Below are positions 47,640 through 60,356 of a stretch of DNA of 64,000 bases, piece by piece. The stretch comes from Mycteria americana (Eukaryota; Chordata; Aves; Ciconiiformes; Ciconiidae): positions 55,986,001 through 56,050,000 of the forward strand of contig NC_134369.1 in the NCBI RefSeq assembly GCF_035582795.1, written 5' to 3'. The translations under genes were made by a program, and so were the position numbers. Every line of letters begins with the position of its first letter. Position 1 is the first letter of the stretch. Below the pieces are notes generated by a model, which made no database searches, had not been told where the DNA came from, and saw nothing but the letters and a program-made list of their open reading frames with translations.

Positions 47640-50600
47640 AATGATCAGAAGTTGGTGTTAACTGGCAATAAATTACACTAAGAAAACATCCCCGAGTCCC
47701 CAGACTGTTCTGCCTGTGACAGGCCTGTGACTGCCCTCCCTGAGAGTGTCCCCTCAGCCCCACTGACCCGGCGAGCGGGAAGGTCGATTACGGGCTTGTG
47801 TAAATGTTCCAAATGGTGTCAGCCGTTAGTGACTGATTAGCAATGTTACAGTCCTCATCAAACATTACATTTGCTATGGGCACCTTTAAAAGGCTTATGC
47901 AGCGTATGATTTTTTTGCCAGATAAGTAAATTACATGGAATGTGGAATTTCGTGGCGCCAAACTGCCGTTGGGTTAGCCGTGTTGGTTGCAACATGGTTA
48001 GGCAGGCCATGAGCCATCTAGCATCAAAGCAACAGATAAACTTGTCATTTAGGAACAGACACTAACGAAGTGTGAGCTGCAACCATATGTGGAACAAACA
48101 TTTTTACGGTGTCAGTCGTGACTTTCTCTTTGCTCTTGTCGAGCTGAGCGCTGCAGTGCACCGTGAGCTCTGGAGGAGGCACATGGAGAGATCCTGGCTG
48201 GGGTAAGCAGTTGAGTGCTGAAAGTTGAGAGCACTGAAGTTTTGGGAGACATGGGATTTCTGATAGAGTTGCAAGAGAAAGTTGTTTTTCTTTTTTTTTT
48301 TTTTTTCCCCAGCTGGTACATAAGGGGTCCACTTGTATTTCTGTGTGCCTAAATTTGTACTACAGTGTGTCTTACTGACTTTTTAGAATTGCATTGCCTA
48401 CCATATTGTTAAACATTGGAATACATTTAACTACACCTCTCTTGCATCTTTCATGATACTGATGCTTCTCTTTGGTATTGTTGTACCCTTTGCAGTTCTG
48501 CTACTATTAAACCTGTTGGACGAAGGCCTAATGGTTTCCTGGGATGGTGGATAGGGGAGAGAGTATGTTTATGTGGGGTGGGAGTTGTTAATCTGGCTGC
48601 TGGAAAGCCAGAACCTGTCCCAGGGAGACTGCAAGGTGAGATGGTGCTGGCTGTGACAGAGTCCCCCCACCCCTAGTCTGAACAAAATTCCTCCTTTACC
48701 TTTTCTCATAGCAGAGCAGTCACATCAGTTCTAGCAGTTTGCTGAAGAAAGGGAAGAATGCCACCTGGTCAGGGAGAGAAAAGAGGGACAAGGCCCACTG
48801 TCAGCCTACTAGCTTCTGCCTATGTTAGCATCCTAACTAGGCGGGATGGTGTCAGGCTTTTTGGGTAAGGTAATACAGAAATTTAGATACTGTGATATGG
48901 TCACAAGCTCATCATTTTGGTATCATGGTATGCTTAGGCTTGAGGTATTTAAGTCTAGTAGAGCATTGCCTATTGGTTGTGAGCTGCATGCTCTGAGGAG
49001 TTACCTGATGAGAATCTACAGATGTTTTTCTCTGTTGCTGCAGTTGATGTTTTAAACTAGCCAGTCTGGGAGGCCAGGGCTGGATCCTCTGGCCAAATCT
49101 TTACCCAGCTTTTTGGATGCGTTTGGATGCACCTCTGCTGAGTTTTGTGTTCTGCATTAAAATTCTGACTTGGGTACAAGGTAACTGCTTTTAAGAGTAG
49201 TTGGCTGCAGTCGTAAAGGTAACAACTATGCTGCTGTGAATACTAATGTGGTCAGCTATCAGTCGCTGAATATGTCCCACTACAGTACTAAAGCTGGGTG
49301 TGATCAAGACGTACGGGTGAATGTCAGCTCTAATGTAAGCAAACGGGACAGGAACTGCAGACTTGGGGTGGGTTAGTGGTAAAATAAATGGGTTGTATTG
49401 ACAGAAAGGGCCTGCTTGCTGCTGCATGTTATGTTGGCAAGACAGGGATGGAGTACGTGTCAAATGGTTTAATCTAGCTTTCACAGTCTGGAGCGGTTCA
49501 ACTTCATTTTTATTTTGGCATATAATCTGGGTTCATATGGCCTTGGGTTGGTGGAAGTGTAAAGGTGGCTTTAAGTGCCAGATGGGCTAAGAAGCAGCAC
49601 CTGGACTGAGGAAGGAGCAGCATTTTCTGTTCGTTTTGGTGGTGGTTTATGTACTTTGGTCTTCTTTACTTGAATTAAATGTACATAGACATGCTTGCAG
49701 CTCCAGAGTTCCTGGTGGGTTACGTACTAAATTTGTTTGGATAGAAATGGGGGAAATGGGAGTTAGTAGAAGAGTTACACATACACTTTACTTCCTTGAC
49801 TGGCTTTCATGTAAATAAAACGTGAATAAGAGATGCCGTTATACAAGATGTGATTTCTAGCTACTCTTTAAATCTTCCCTGCATGTCAGGAGTTGCAGGA
49901 ATCTTCTGACATACGCTGTCCTAATATCCACCTGACCTGGACTCAAGTGGTAAGTTTGTTACAGGCACTCATGCGTTAGTGTAGGGCATATGGAGAAACT
50001 CTGGATTTTAGAGTGTATTAAATTGTGTAGTCATGGCCTTTGTAAATGGCCTTCACAAATCAGCAATTTGATAGTGCAGCATAAATATAACTGCTTATAA
50101 TGATCACAGAAAAAATATTAGATGATGAAAATTAGCCTGATCAAAGTGATTATAGTGATGGGATACAAGTGTATTTTTTATTTTTTAGCATGTAGATGGA
50201 CTGTTTTCTCTCTTAATTGCTTTGCTTACTTTTCTTTCCACAAGGCTTTAAAATCAGCTATTTATTCTGATGGAGCAAGTTATCAAACCTTGTTACAGTG
50301 ACTATGTAGCGAATCATTCACTGGAGACCCACATGGATGAGTTACAGTAAGGTCAGAGTATAACTGTTGACCCTGATTCCTCCTGTCATAGCAGGGAATT
50401 AAAATTAGGTTTGATGAGTAAGTTCAAAGGGATAGCCGCTGACAAAGCAGACATCTCATTGCAACTCATGGCTTGAGCCAAACTTGTAGACGAGATGAAG
50501 GACAGCCATAAGAACTGAACCAGGAACATGAGCCTGTTCCCCAGTAAATTGTTATGTGATGGCTCATGTGGTATTAGTGATATCACTTCAATTATGTGTT

Positions 50601-51387
50601 GATGTGTGAAGCAATTTTTTTGCAGGTGAGCCTGAATTTTCTCTTAAAGTGGTAGGAGATACTTGTAGAGAGCAAAAAAAGTCAGCTGGCCAAACTTCCC
50701 TCAGTTTTGCAATCAGAGGCTTTAAAACCAGGATGGCCATACAGGGGCATTGATGTCAGAGCATTTCCTCAGCAGAAAGCAAACGCTTGTCCTTTCACCC
50801 CTAAGGGGGTAAGGGAAATTGTTAGGAAAAAAGAAATCATGAAAAATTGAAAAACAAGGCCACGCAGTGTGCAGGGAGTGGACTTAATTGGTTGCATTGG
50901 GAAATCATCAAGAAAAGCCCCTTCTTTTGATTTGACTCGTTCCAGACTTTCTCAAGTTGTCACTTGCCTCTGTGTGTGGTAGACTAAATGGCATCTGTTT
51001 CATTTTGCTGTAGAAGTATGCCTGAACATATGAAGTGAAGCGTTTGGTTGATCACATTTATTTTTTTTCTCTAGTGCAAGGTCTCCAGGGGATCATCCAA
51101 TAAAAACTGGAAAGTGCTACTGTTAGAAATAAAAGCAGAGCCCTTGAAATCAAATGAAGCCTACATGTAATTATAAAACCCACACAGAGATGGAAAACCA
51201 AAGCCAATTAGCAAATGGTATCATTTGCCTCTCTCTGGGATTTTAGCTTACGGTCTCCGCTCTTTGTTAATACCAAACATGAATGTAGATTTGATTGTCA
51301 GTAATGCTATACCATTTTGCCTTAAGAAATAATACACTGCATGCTTCCATGTGCCTATTTCAGAGACAGAAGTTTTCCAAATCCTGG
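47640..51387. other. Gene-free intergenic DNA
   Basis: I recognise no coding exon, RNA gene or full repeat. A T-run sits at about 48290-48306. Short open frames on both strands look random. Confidence 0.55.
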
Positions 51388-51936
51388 TGTGGTGGGTTGA
51401 CCCGGGCCAGCAGTTAAGCACCCACACAGCTGCTTGCTCACCACCTCCCCCAGAGGGGTGGGGGAGAGAATAGGAAGAACAAAAGCAAGAAAATGCCTGG
51501 GTCAAGGTAAAGACAGTTTAAAAGTGAAGGAAAGAGGGTAGGGGGAAAGTGCTGCAAAGGTGCACTTGCTATCTCTCACGATCAGACCGATGCCCAGCCA
51601 GTCTCTGTGCAATGGCTATGCTGGAAGATGTTCCACCCCCCCTACCCCAAGTTTTTTATCACTGAGCATGATGTCATATGGTATGGAATATCCCTTTGGC
51701 CAGTTTGGGTCAGCTGTCCCAGCTGTGTCTCCTTCCAGATCCTTGCCCACCCCCAGCCTACCTGCTTGGGGAGGCAGAATGACAGACAAGAAAGCTTTGA
51801 TGCCGTGCAAGCACTGTTCAGCAATAGCCAAAACCACTGGGGTGTTATCAACACCGTTTTAGTCACAAACTCAAAGCACAGCAGGGCATGGTCTGCTATG
51901 AAGAAAGTGAACTTCATTCCAGCCAGACCTGGTACA
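51388..51936 (-). mobile_element. Avian endogenous retrovirus LTR (fossil, solo)
   Basis: On the minus strand it begins TGTACCAGG and ends CAACCCACCACA, about 549 bp with TG...CA ends. It carries the promoter-like block CATACCATATGACATCA, followed by a TATA-like GATAAAA. I remember this block from a family of LTRs that is abundant in birds (ERVL/ERVK-like; subfamily not fixed). There are no internal viral genes next to it, so it is a solo LTR left by recombination. Flanking target duplications are not clear, suggesting age or end erosion. Confidence 0.7.
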
Positions 51937-54900
51937 CCACATTTGGATACCATCTTTCAAAATGAAGCAGTCCTTCCTTGTTAGATGAATTAGGTGCTGC
52001 AGGTCTGATGACTGATGAGGATGTTAACATTTCTGGCTATCTGAAGCAAGGTAAAATAAGGACAGTCTGGAAATGGGTGAAGTACCAAAAAAAGACTCAG
52101 AGAGTTAGGTAAACCTTTACCTAAACTTAGGCAAAAAGTTTCACTGATTTTTTTCCCCCCCCCCCCCCCTCAAATGCTTAACAGTTTCATGGAAATAGCT
52201 TACAAATGGGCCTTAATCAAATCTCATGATGATTAATAGGAGACTTTCTGATGCATTTCCAAGGATAAACTCCAAAGAGATGAGGTAACATGAGCACTGA
52301 GAAGAGGGTAGGACTCTTTCACTCTTTATTGCTTAAAAATTAAAGTTGAACGGGAGGCAAAAGGAAAAAGGAAGGAGAGAGAGAGAAGGAAAAAAGGCTT
52401 TTCTGAGTAAATCTTACTAAACTTTCTGAAAGTGTGGCAAAATATCTAATCAAAAAACAGTGTCTGTAGGGAACAGATCAGATTGACTGAGAGATCTAAT
52501 ACTAATTTTCATCCAAAGGTGGCACTAGTCTTTTGCAGTTGGAGGTTTTGTTGCGAGATGGGAAATGCAGATACCAAGAAGCCCTCAACTAATCCAACGC
52601 TTACCATTAATCCCAAACAAATCATCATTAGTATCTGGTTTTAGCCTGCTTAGTCCTTGCTGGATGGCGAATTATGTAACCTTTGTTTTATTAATGTTTA
52701 ATGGAAGCTTATTATCAGGTAGGTTATCTCCGAAAAAATGGGAGGGGGAAAAATTAAAATTTGGTGCTTTCTGTTCTTTATTGTTTGAGGGATTTTTAAG
52801 GACTTCTTAAAGAGGTGAGTGAGTGGATACTTCATGATAGTTCCATGAATAAACTAACTTAAAACTCACTGAGCACATTGCTTGGCAAAAAGCAGCTGTT
52901 TGAAAAATTCCATAGACCTTTTCTACTTAACTAGCAGATAATGTTGATAAACATAACTTAGAAAAGGACTACAAAAACTTATCTTTATGGTACAAAAGAA
53001 TTTGATCTCATATTCAGGTGCAAAAACAGATACTTTAAAGTCTTCTCAATGAATGCCTGTTCTTGTGTCCTCATACATTGTTGCAGACTGATTTTAGTAG
53101 GTCTGGTATGAATAAGATGACAAAATTTCCACAGGCACAAAGTATGGCTCATTATGCTCAAGATCTTGGCCTTTTTTAGGGGGAGGAGTTGCTGCTGGAG
53201 TTGTAAAAGGAAGTCACTAGGTGAGCATTGCAGGGAGGGGAAAGAATTCTGAGGTAAAAATTGTGAAGGAAAAAAATGTCCAGTGCCACAGGATGTTAGG
53301 ATTTTGACGTGCATATGATGCAGTATTGCAGTCGCTGGTAAGCAAATAATTTCAGAGCAGTTATCCCAGTTGCATCAGAATAAATGCTGATATAAAAGGA
53401 AAAAAAGTTTTGCAACCCATGATAGAAACGTGTATGCTGAGCAGCAGACCTGCAGCAGATACTCTGTGTAATTTGAGCACGTATAATGTGTGATAAGAGA
53501 ATATGTTTAATTCCATTTGCCAGATGTTTACTTTCAATCTCTCTCTTATTTTTCCCTAATGATAATGGTTCATTATCAAATTGTCAACATTTTCTCAGTA
53601 TTGATAAAACTCCAGAGACACGAGAAGTCCCAGCAGTCAATGTACATAATTATTTCATGCCCACATTGAAAGAGATGCAGTTACAGAGAGTCTACTGTGG
53701 CAACTGTTGGTACAGTGGTCTCACCAAAACCATAAACTCGACAGTCCTGACTTGATGTGAAACCTGTGGAAGCTCGTTGAGGATCTCTCAAGTGCACTTT
53801 CAGCTGTTGAGTCTTTTGTGTCCTTCTGAGCTTACTCACCCAGCAGTTCAACTCCTGCAAAAGGCTGAAGATTTTAGTTGTTGAAAGAAAATCCAGAAAG
53901 CCCTTTTGCTGTGTCTGTAAGGTGTTGCATCAAAGTTGTGCCTGCTGTTGGTTGCCACATCTGAGATTATCACCTGATGCACCTCGATAAAGCTTAAATG
54001 CCTTTCCAGAAGTGACAGACTAATCAAAAGGAAATTTATTTTTAAAGCTCTTCTTGGGAGATTTCGTGCTTGTTTGGTTTTTTAAAATAAAAAAAAGCTA
54101 GTCATTCCACTCACATAGTAAATGGGTGACATCTTGAGTGTTGATGGAAGAGCGCTACAACTGTAGATAATCGTTCCTAATATTGAGTCAAACTTACTGC
54201 CTCTTATCTTCTAGGAAACATAACACATTGAGAATAGTATAAGGTTCGAGGAACTTCCATATAATTTTGAAGGTAAAGTTTGATGTAAACAGAGGTAGAA
54301 ATGTTCTGACAAATATGTTTGCAACTACCTTTCTGTTTTCCTACTGCAAAGAAGTTTTATGATATTTGAATGATCTAAAAATGATTCAGGATATCTTGAA
54401 AATTTGGTAGAAAGAGATCAGCTCTTTTGTTAGATTAAGGGGTATCTTTTGAAAATACAAACCTTTTTTCATAAATACATAATTTTTTTCTAATAAAAGA
54501 TTCTGCTTTTACCAACAAATTTTACCTCTGGTGTTGTTAGACCATCATAGCTACTGCAGTGGTATATAGCTATGAGAAAATCTTTGAATCATACAGAATG
54601 CTAATGAAGGTGTTCTGATAGTATCTTCAGGCAATATGAGTTTAATCTGTCTATTGCAAAAAAGTATACTAGGAAAATCAAATCACGGAATTATTGGGAA
54701 AAATGCCAGCAATTTCGTGAACTAAGTAACACAGCATTACATGAACTTTCCTGTGCCTGCTTTTATCTGTGAGCATTGAGTGTTCATTTAGTTTATTTTG
54801 AAAAGCTCAGAACAAAAAAATAAAATTAGGTCTTTTCCAGATAATTCCAATGATTGAATGTGTTTGCTTTCAGCAAATGTGTTGTAGGACACCTAGAAAG

Positions 54901-55753
54901 CCGTGGATTCAGCACACTGGATGATTTAAAAGATGCTGATGTTACTGCTGCTTCTCAGATTACATGAATCAAAGAATTGTTTCTGCAAATAATTAATTTT
55001 GAGTTGACCATAATATGCAGTAAAACTCAAAATGACCATTTCTTATCCTTTGAATCACAAGATACCTTTGTATTAGTTCATCTGAGTGAACAGTTTCCTA
55101 GCTGTTTAAAATATTGGGTTTATAATGCATGTATTCTTCTACCAGCTTGCACTCTGTATGCTCGGAATTTCCAACACATACCAGTTTGTTGTGTTGCTGT
55201 TAAATAGTATTGGGATAGAAGCAGAAACGTCAGTTTGTTCTTAGAAGAAAGTAATGTCAGGGACAGAGGTTTGAGTATCAGGATCCTGCAAGGCATGCTT
55301 GACTCTGCTACTGCCTTGTTTAGATTTCAACCATACCCCTTCTTCCTCTTTATCAATTGGAAAATAGGAATGCAAGAGTAATAAAAATACAGCTAGCTTA
55401 GAGGGAAGGTTAAGTGATAATTTATTCAGCTGATAAACATCCACATTGTGACACTTCTACTAATAGAGTGTGCTTTGCTTGGCAGCTGAAGGGATGATAA
55501 TAGCCCATCATCTCTTGGAAATGAAATTACACTGGAGGTAAGAGGCAAAATGTTGACAGTGAAGGTAATTAACAACTGAGTGCAATAGCAGTTGATAGGG
55601 TAGTTTCCCCACTGGGTAGAATTTCAAACTGAAGCTGAATATCTTGTGAAGGCTTACTTCAAATCAAAGTTCTGAGCCTTATTAATAGTGGATTCAGAAC
55701 TGGAACAAGCCTGTGAAATCCTCTGTGCTGAGTACTTGTACATAAGATGATGG
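51937..55753. other. Gene-free intergenic DNA
   Basis: No exon or RNA gene recognised. It includes a T7-C15 homopolymer junction (52148-52169) and a short purine-rich GA stretch near 52370. Confidence 0.55.
52148..52169 (+). repeat. T7 / C15 homopolymer junction
   Basis: Seven T followed directly by 15 C, the same arrangement as at 47583-47626 and the mirror order of 642-665. Confidence 0.9.
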
Positions 55754-56510
55754 TAATGTGGGTATTAACCCCATGCAACGCTACAGGCTTGGGGAAGAGT
55801 GGCTGGAAAGCTGCCTGGCAGAGAAGGACCTGGGGGTGTTGGTTGACAGCCGCCTGAATATGAGCCAGCAGTGTGCCCAGGTGGCCAAGAAAGCCAATGG
55901 CATCCTGGCTTGTATCAAAAATAGCGTGGCCAGCAGGACTAGGGAAGTGATCGTGCCCCTGTACTCGGCACTGGTGAGGCCGCACCTCGAATACTGTGTT
56001 CAGTTTTGGGCCCCCCACTACAAGAGGGATATTGAGGTGCTGGAGCGTGTCCAGAGAAGGGCAACGAAGCTGGTGAAGGGTCTGGAGCACAAGTCTGATG
56101 AGGAGCGGCTGAGGGAACTGGGGTTGTTTAGCCTGGAGAAAAGGAGGCTGAGGGGAGACCTTATCGCTCTCTTCAACTACCTGAAAGGAGGTTGTAGAGA
56201 GGTGGGGGTCGGTCTCTTCTCCCAAGTAACAAGTGATAGGACAAGAGGGAAATGGCCTCAAGTTGCGCCAGGGGAGGTTTAGACTGGATATTAGGAAATT
56301 TTTCTTCACCGAGAGGGTTATCAAGCATTGGAACAGGCTGCCCAGGGAAGAGGTTGAGTCGCCATCCCTGGAGGTATTTAAAGGACGTTTGGATGAGGTG
56401 CTTAGGGACATGGTGTAGTGGTGGTTTTGGCAGTGTTAGGTTTATGGTTGGACTCGATGATCTTAAAGGTCTTTTCCAACCTATATGATTCTGTGATTCT
56501 GTGATTCTGT
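55754..56510 (+). mobile_element. CR1 LINE retrotransposon, 5'-truncated
   Basis: The plus strand encodes the C-terminal part of CR1 ORF2, downstream of the reverse-transcriptase core, with the familiar segments [35 protein letters not shown] and [12 protein letters not shown]. One frame is open to about 56282. Near 56230 the homology shifts to another frame ([15 protein letters not shown], then [16 protein letters not shown]), so there is a frameshift. The 3' end has the CR1 signature CTCGATGATCTTAAAGGTCT and three copies of the 8-mer GATTCTGT (56487-56510), the diagnostic CR1 tail. Truncation at the 5' end is the normal outcome of CR1 insertion. Preservation suggests a fairly young subfamily. 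The 250-codon antisense frame here is a shadow. Confidence 0.95.
56487..56510 (+). repeat. CR1 3' terminal 8-bp repeats
   Basis: Three exact copies of GATTCTGT end the CR1 element. CR1 elements end in short 8-bp repeats instead of poly(A). Confidence 0.95.
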
Positions 56511-59491
56511 ATCTGATCATACCTTAGTAGGGAATTGTGGACATGAATTATTATGCCTAATGCTTGTAATGTGTTCCAGGAGCCTTGGCTGAGAGATACA
56601 AATAATCATTTGTTGCAATTATTTAATCTACTTTATATCAAACTAGATAAACTAAATCAGTTTGGATTGATTCCATCTTTAAAATTATCTAAAAACTGAG
56701 AGCGTAGGATAAACTTTCTATTTTTGACAGATTTTTTATTTTTCTGATATACATGGATAAAAGGGTGAATTATAAAGAACATGGACAGAGTTAAACCGCT
56801 GCATTAGAACAAGGATTGCCTTCTGATCAGTTAATTCAGAAAGATATGAAACCTTAAAGCACCAGGAACTCGTTGATTCTGGGGGGTAATACTGAGAAAT
56901 CACCAAGGATGTTAGCAGAGTCAAGTTCTCTAACGCAGCAATTGATTCAGAAAACCTGAATTTCCAGCAGGTGGGGTTGGTGCCAGCAGCGTGCTGAAAT
57001 GGCAGCGTGCTTGGGGTGGCTGGCAGTATGCAGTACTCTTTGGGTATGGGTGAAAACAGTGCCGTCTTATGCCAAATCTTACAAAGGCCTGTGTGTGCCA
57101 ATGTTCTGACGTCCCAAAAAATGTGGGGATTCCTTTGCTTTTAAACAATTCAGCAAGTTGCCAGCAGAAGAAGTGCCAAAATATGGGTTTTATTCCTGCT
57201 TCCCCCGCCTCTCTTCTTTACTACAGGAATTACAGTAATGGAGAGAGATGTCCTGTAGAATCCTCCTCCAGTGGTTTTGACCCCCTGGTGAAATACAGGA
57301 GACACTTTGTCGCTGGTGTGGACTTCCAGACAGAGGTTCAGCAAAAGAAACCCACTCTCTTGTAAATTGTATAGATACTCATGTAACTTTCTACAGGTGT
57401 TGTTAAGTTTCCGTAAGTGTCATCTCTATTATGTTTTTAGGGAGTTGTGCCATACTCTATTACTTTCTTTCCTAAACGTCAGGTGTTCTCTGCCTCAGAT
57501 TTGACAACATGTTGGAATAACACTGCAACCGGAGAGAATCCCAAGGTAAAATACTCAGGCAGAGTGGAGAGCAATGGCTTCTTCACTAGCACCAGTTATA
57601 TGCATAGACTGTGCTGGGTAGCGGGGAAAAGGTAAGTGTGCAGCCCTCTGCAGCTGCCGTCAACAGCATGGGTGACTCTGTTAAAGAGATCTGTACTGAG
57701 CAACAAATGCACGTGAAGTAGCAGGTGGTTGTCTGAGCCAAGTTAAGAAAGATGTGCCTAGGCACGTTAAATCCAGCTCGAATAATCTTCATCAGTGAGG
57801 ACAGCAGATTTATGTTCCTATGAGCAGGCTGTGTCTGAAATAGCAGACACGGCTCCCAGAAGGGATTTTCACAGGCTTTGGCAGGCAGCCTCCGGAGGGA
57901 TTTTCACTGGGTGGGTGTTCCCAGAACAGATCGTGCGCATTATTTTAAGGGAAAGTTAAGAAATGAAAGCATTTCCCCTCTACTTGAACACTCAGCTGAG
58001 TTTGAAACCCTTCTTTGTCGGGTTCCCGCTCTGCTGACCTGTCCGCGAGATGCCTGACAAGTGCAGATGAGGCTGGAAAATGTGCTTGCACTCTAATGCT
58101 GGCTGTCCTTCTGTTAGGTGTCCAGGGACGGTGCTACTTCTATATGCCTGTGTATAGGTCCAGTAAAGCTGAACTGAGGGAACTGGATGATGCTGGAGGA
58201 ATGGGAGAGCGCTTTGTTCCTCTTGTCACAAACCGGCTGTGCTACCCTAAGTGTGCACAGTCAGCTCTCCCGAGTGTCCATGAGAGCATGGAACGGTGAC
58301 TTCTTCGAAGCCCACCAGCACAACCAGCCTGGTGGCTGAGCAGAGGGGGAAGCAATCCAGCAGCAGCACTGAGCACAGAAGCAGCAGAAAGGGAGAGCAT
58401 CTGTGCAAAGGCCACAGCCTCCCTCCTCTGCCCTAAACACACGGGAAACTTACTTTCCTGTGGCTCTGTCCCTCATTGCAAACCATTCATTACGTTGACT
58501 ACTGAGAAAGCAGCTCCCAGCCAGTTCCACTGCATGTTGTCCCCGCCAGACCCCGTGCTCCCATTGTATCTGCGTGCCTTCAGGCCAGCCTGGGCTCTGC
58601 ACCTTTACTGTGCAAAATTGGATCTTGCCCTGGCAAGTTAATGCGATTGATCTGGCAGGTGATTTTCAGGATCAGTTCTGATAACGCCAGGTAGGTGAGG
58701 CAGCGAGGACTGTGGGAAGCCAGCAGTGTTTGGGAATTATAGTGGGTTTTTTTCTCCAGGGCCTGGGGAAATTTGTGAAAAACTCCGTCAGCCTAAACCC
58801 GGTTGCGTCTTAATCCACTCTTTCTTGTCTATACAGTAAATACAAACAATCCCTAAAACAAGCGGTCCCTATGTCTGCTGGTGTCCTGCAAGTGCAGTGG
58901 CTGGTGTGTGGCCCCGTGCCTGTAGCTCCCAACGGCGCAGGTGACCCCCACGGCAGCGCTGCCCTGAGGCACAGTGTCCGGGAAAGATCTGTCAGCTCCC
59001 AGTGGTACAAGGCTTCATTTTGTTACAGTTTCAGGAAACCTTATTGGTTTCAGGAAGAAGTAAAAAAGTTTTTTGTTTTGTTTCTATAACGACTCTTGCT
59101 GTGCCATCTGCTGCTTTTTATTCTTGAACCTGGTGGGTGCCATGTAGCTAATCCACAACTCGGGTGCTTGCTTTCTCAGGAGCGGTGAGGACCTGCAGCT
59201 ACACGCTGGTGGTCCTGAGGCCTGTGCCCTGGAGTAGCACTAGCAGGACTCCCTTGCTTCCTGGGAAAGGTGGCCAGATTTTTCCATGCTACATGGTCCA
59301 TACCTGTTTCCTTTTACTCACCTGTGCTCTGAGGTTCTGGCACATACATTCATGCTTAAAAATATAGTGGCCCTCAGCACCCTGCTGATGTAAACAGGCT
59401 TGAGTCCTACCGCGACCAGTGGCACTGAATTACCTAATCGGATTTGTGAGTGCGTGTGAGCAGACATTTGTAAGCGTGTGTGAGCAGTTTG
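56511..59491. other. Gene-free intergenic DNA
   Basis: No recognised exon. Some stretches (57.8-58.5 kb) are more GC-rich than average, but open frames are short and unfamiliar. Confidence 0.5.
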
Positions 59492-59564
59492 GGCTATTTT
59501 GATCTAATATTTGTTGAGTCTCCTAACAACTGTGTGGCCTAAGGAAAGTCCAGCCAGTGACAAC
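59492..59564 (+). repeat. Spaced direct duplication, copy 1 (73 bp)
   Basis: Begins GGCTATTTTGATCTAATA and ends CAGCCAGTGACAAC. It matches 59963-60040 with one substitution (GATC/GAGC) and one 5-bp gap. The flanks do not match. Confidence 0.95.
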
Positions 59565-59962
59565 TTCTGTTCTGCCCCACGTCACTCAGACACATTTGTA
59601 CCTTACCTTCACCCATTTAAATCCTGACCAGAAACTGGGAAGACAATGGCAGACCATTGCACCATTGCACTGGTGTAGTTTCTCACAGTAGTTTTATGCC
59701 CCATTCGTTTCAGGACATAGTTAACTGCTATTTAAGTGAGATTAGTTTTGAACACACTGCTGCTTGGAGAACACCTCTGGATAATCAGGTAAAAAAAAAT
59801 CTGTCAGACTTCTGAGAACTGTCTGAAAGTCTCTCATAACAGTGGCTTTCCAGTTTAGCTAACTGGAAATATTAGAAAGCCTCCACACTCCTATAAAAAT
59901 GATACCCAAGTTTTTAATTAGTTTAGTTTTTAACAGTTGCCTTCATGTGTAGCATTCTTTTT

Positions 59963-60040
59963 GGCTATTTTGAGCTAATATTTGTTGACTTGAGTCTCCT
60001 AACAACTGTGTGGCCTAAGGAAAGTCCAGCCAGTGACAAC
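59963..60040 (+). repeat. Spaced direct duplication, copy 2 (78 bp)
   Basis: Second copy of 59492-59564, 398 bp downstream in the same orientation. It carries a 5-bp insertion after TTTGTTGA that looks like a slippage duplication (TTGACTTGA). Confidence 0.95.
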
Positions 60041-60176
60041 ACAGAAAATTGACCTTATGGTCTATTATCTATACTAGAAAACTCTTCTTGAAGGTATCCA
60101 GGCCAGGTGTTTGTGTTAAAAATCATAAATCAGGCTTTGCAAATATATGGTTTGGGTTCTTTTATGTCTGCATTTC

Positions 60177-60356
60177 GGCTTCTGAACATGCTGCCCAGGG
60201 AGGTTCTGCAATCTCCAAATTTGGAGGCTTTCAAGCCCCAGCTGGACAAAGCCATGGCTGACCTGTTCCAGTGTTGGAAACGATCCTCCTTTGAGTGAGA
60301 GATTAGACAAGAGCTGTCCAGGGCATCCCTTCCTATGGGCATTTCTGTTATTTTGA
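60177..60356 (+). mobile_element. Old CR1 LINE fragment (3' end)
   Basis: The frame reads LLNMLPREVLQSPNLEAFKPQLDKAMADL, clearly parallel to the CR1 ORF2 C-terminus (NRLPREVVESPSLEIFKTRLD type). A decayed 3' region follows, recalling the CR1 GGTCCCTTCCAACC segment, and the terminal 8-mers are eroded. It is much more diverged than the copy at 55754-56510, so it is an older insertion. Confidence 0.75.

Noticed and set aside
55659-56411. 250-codon minus-strand open frame
   Set aside because: It is the antisense shadow of the CR1 ORF2 fragment on the plus strand.
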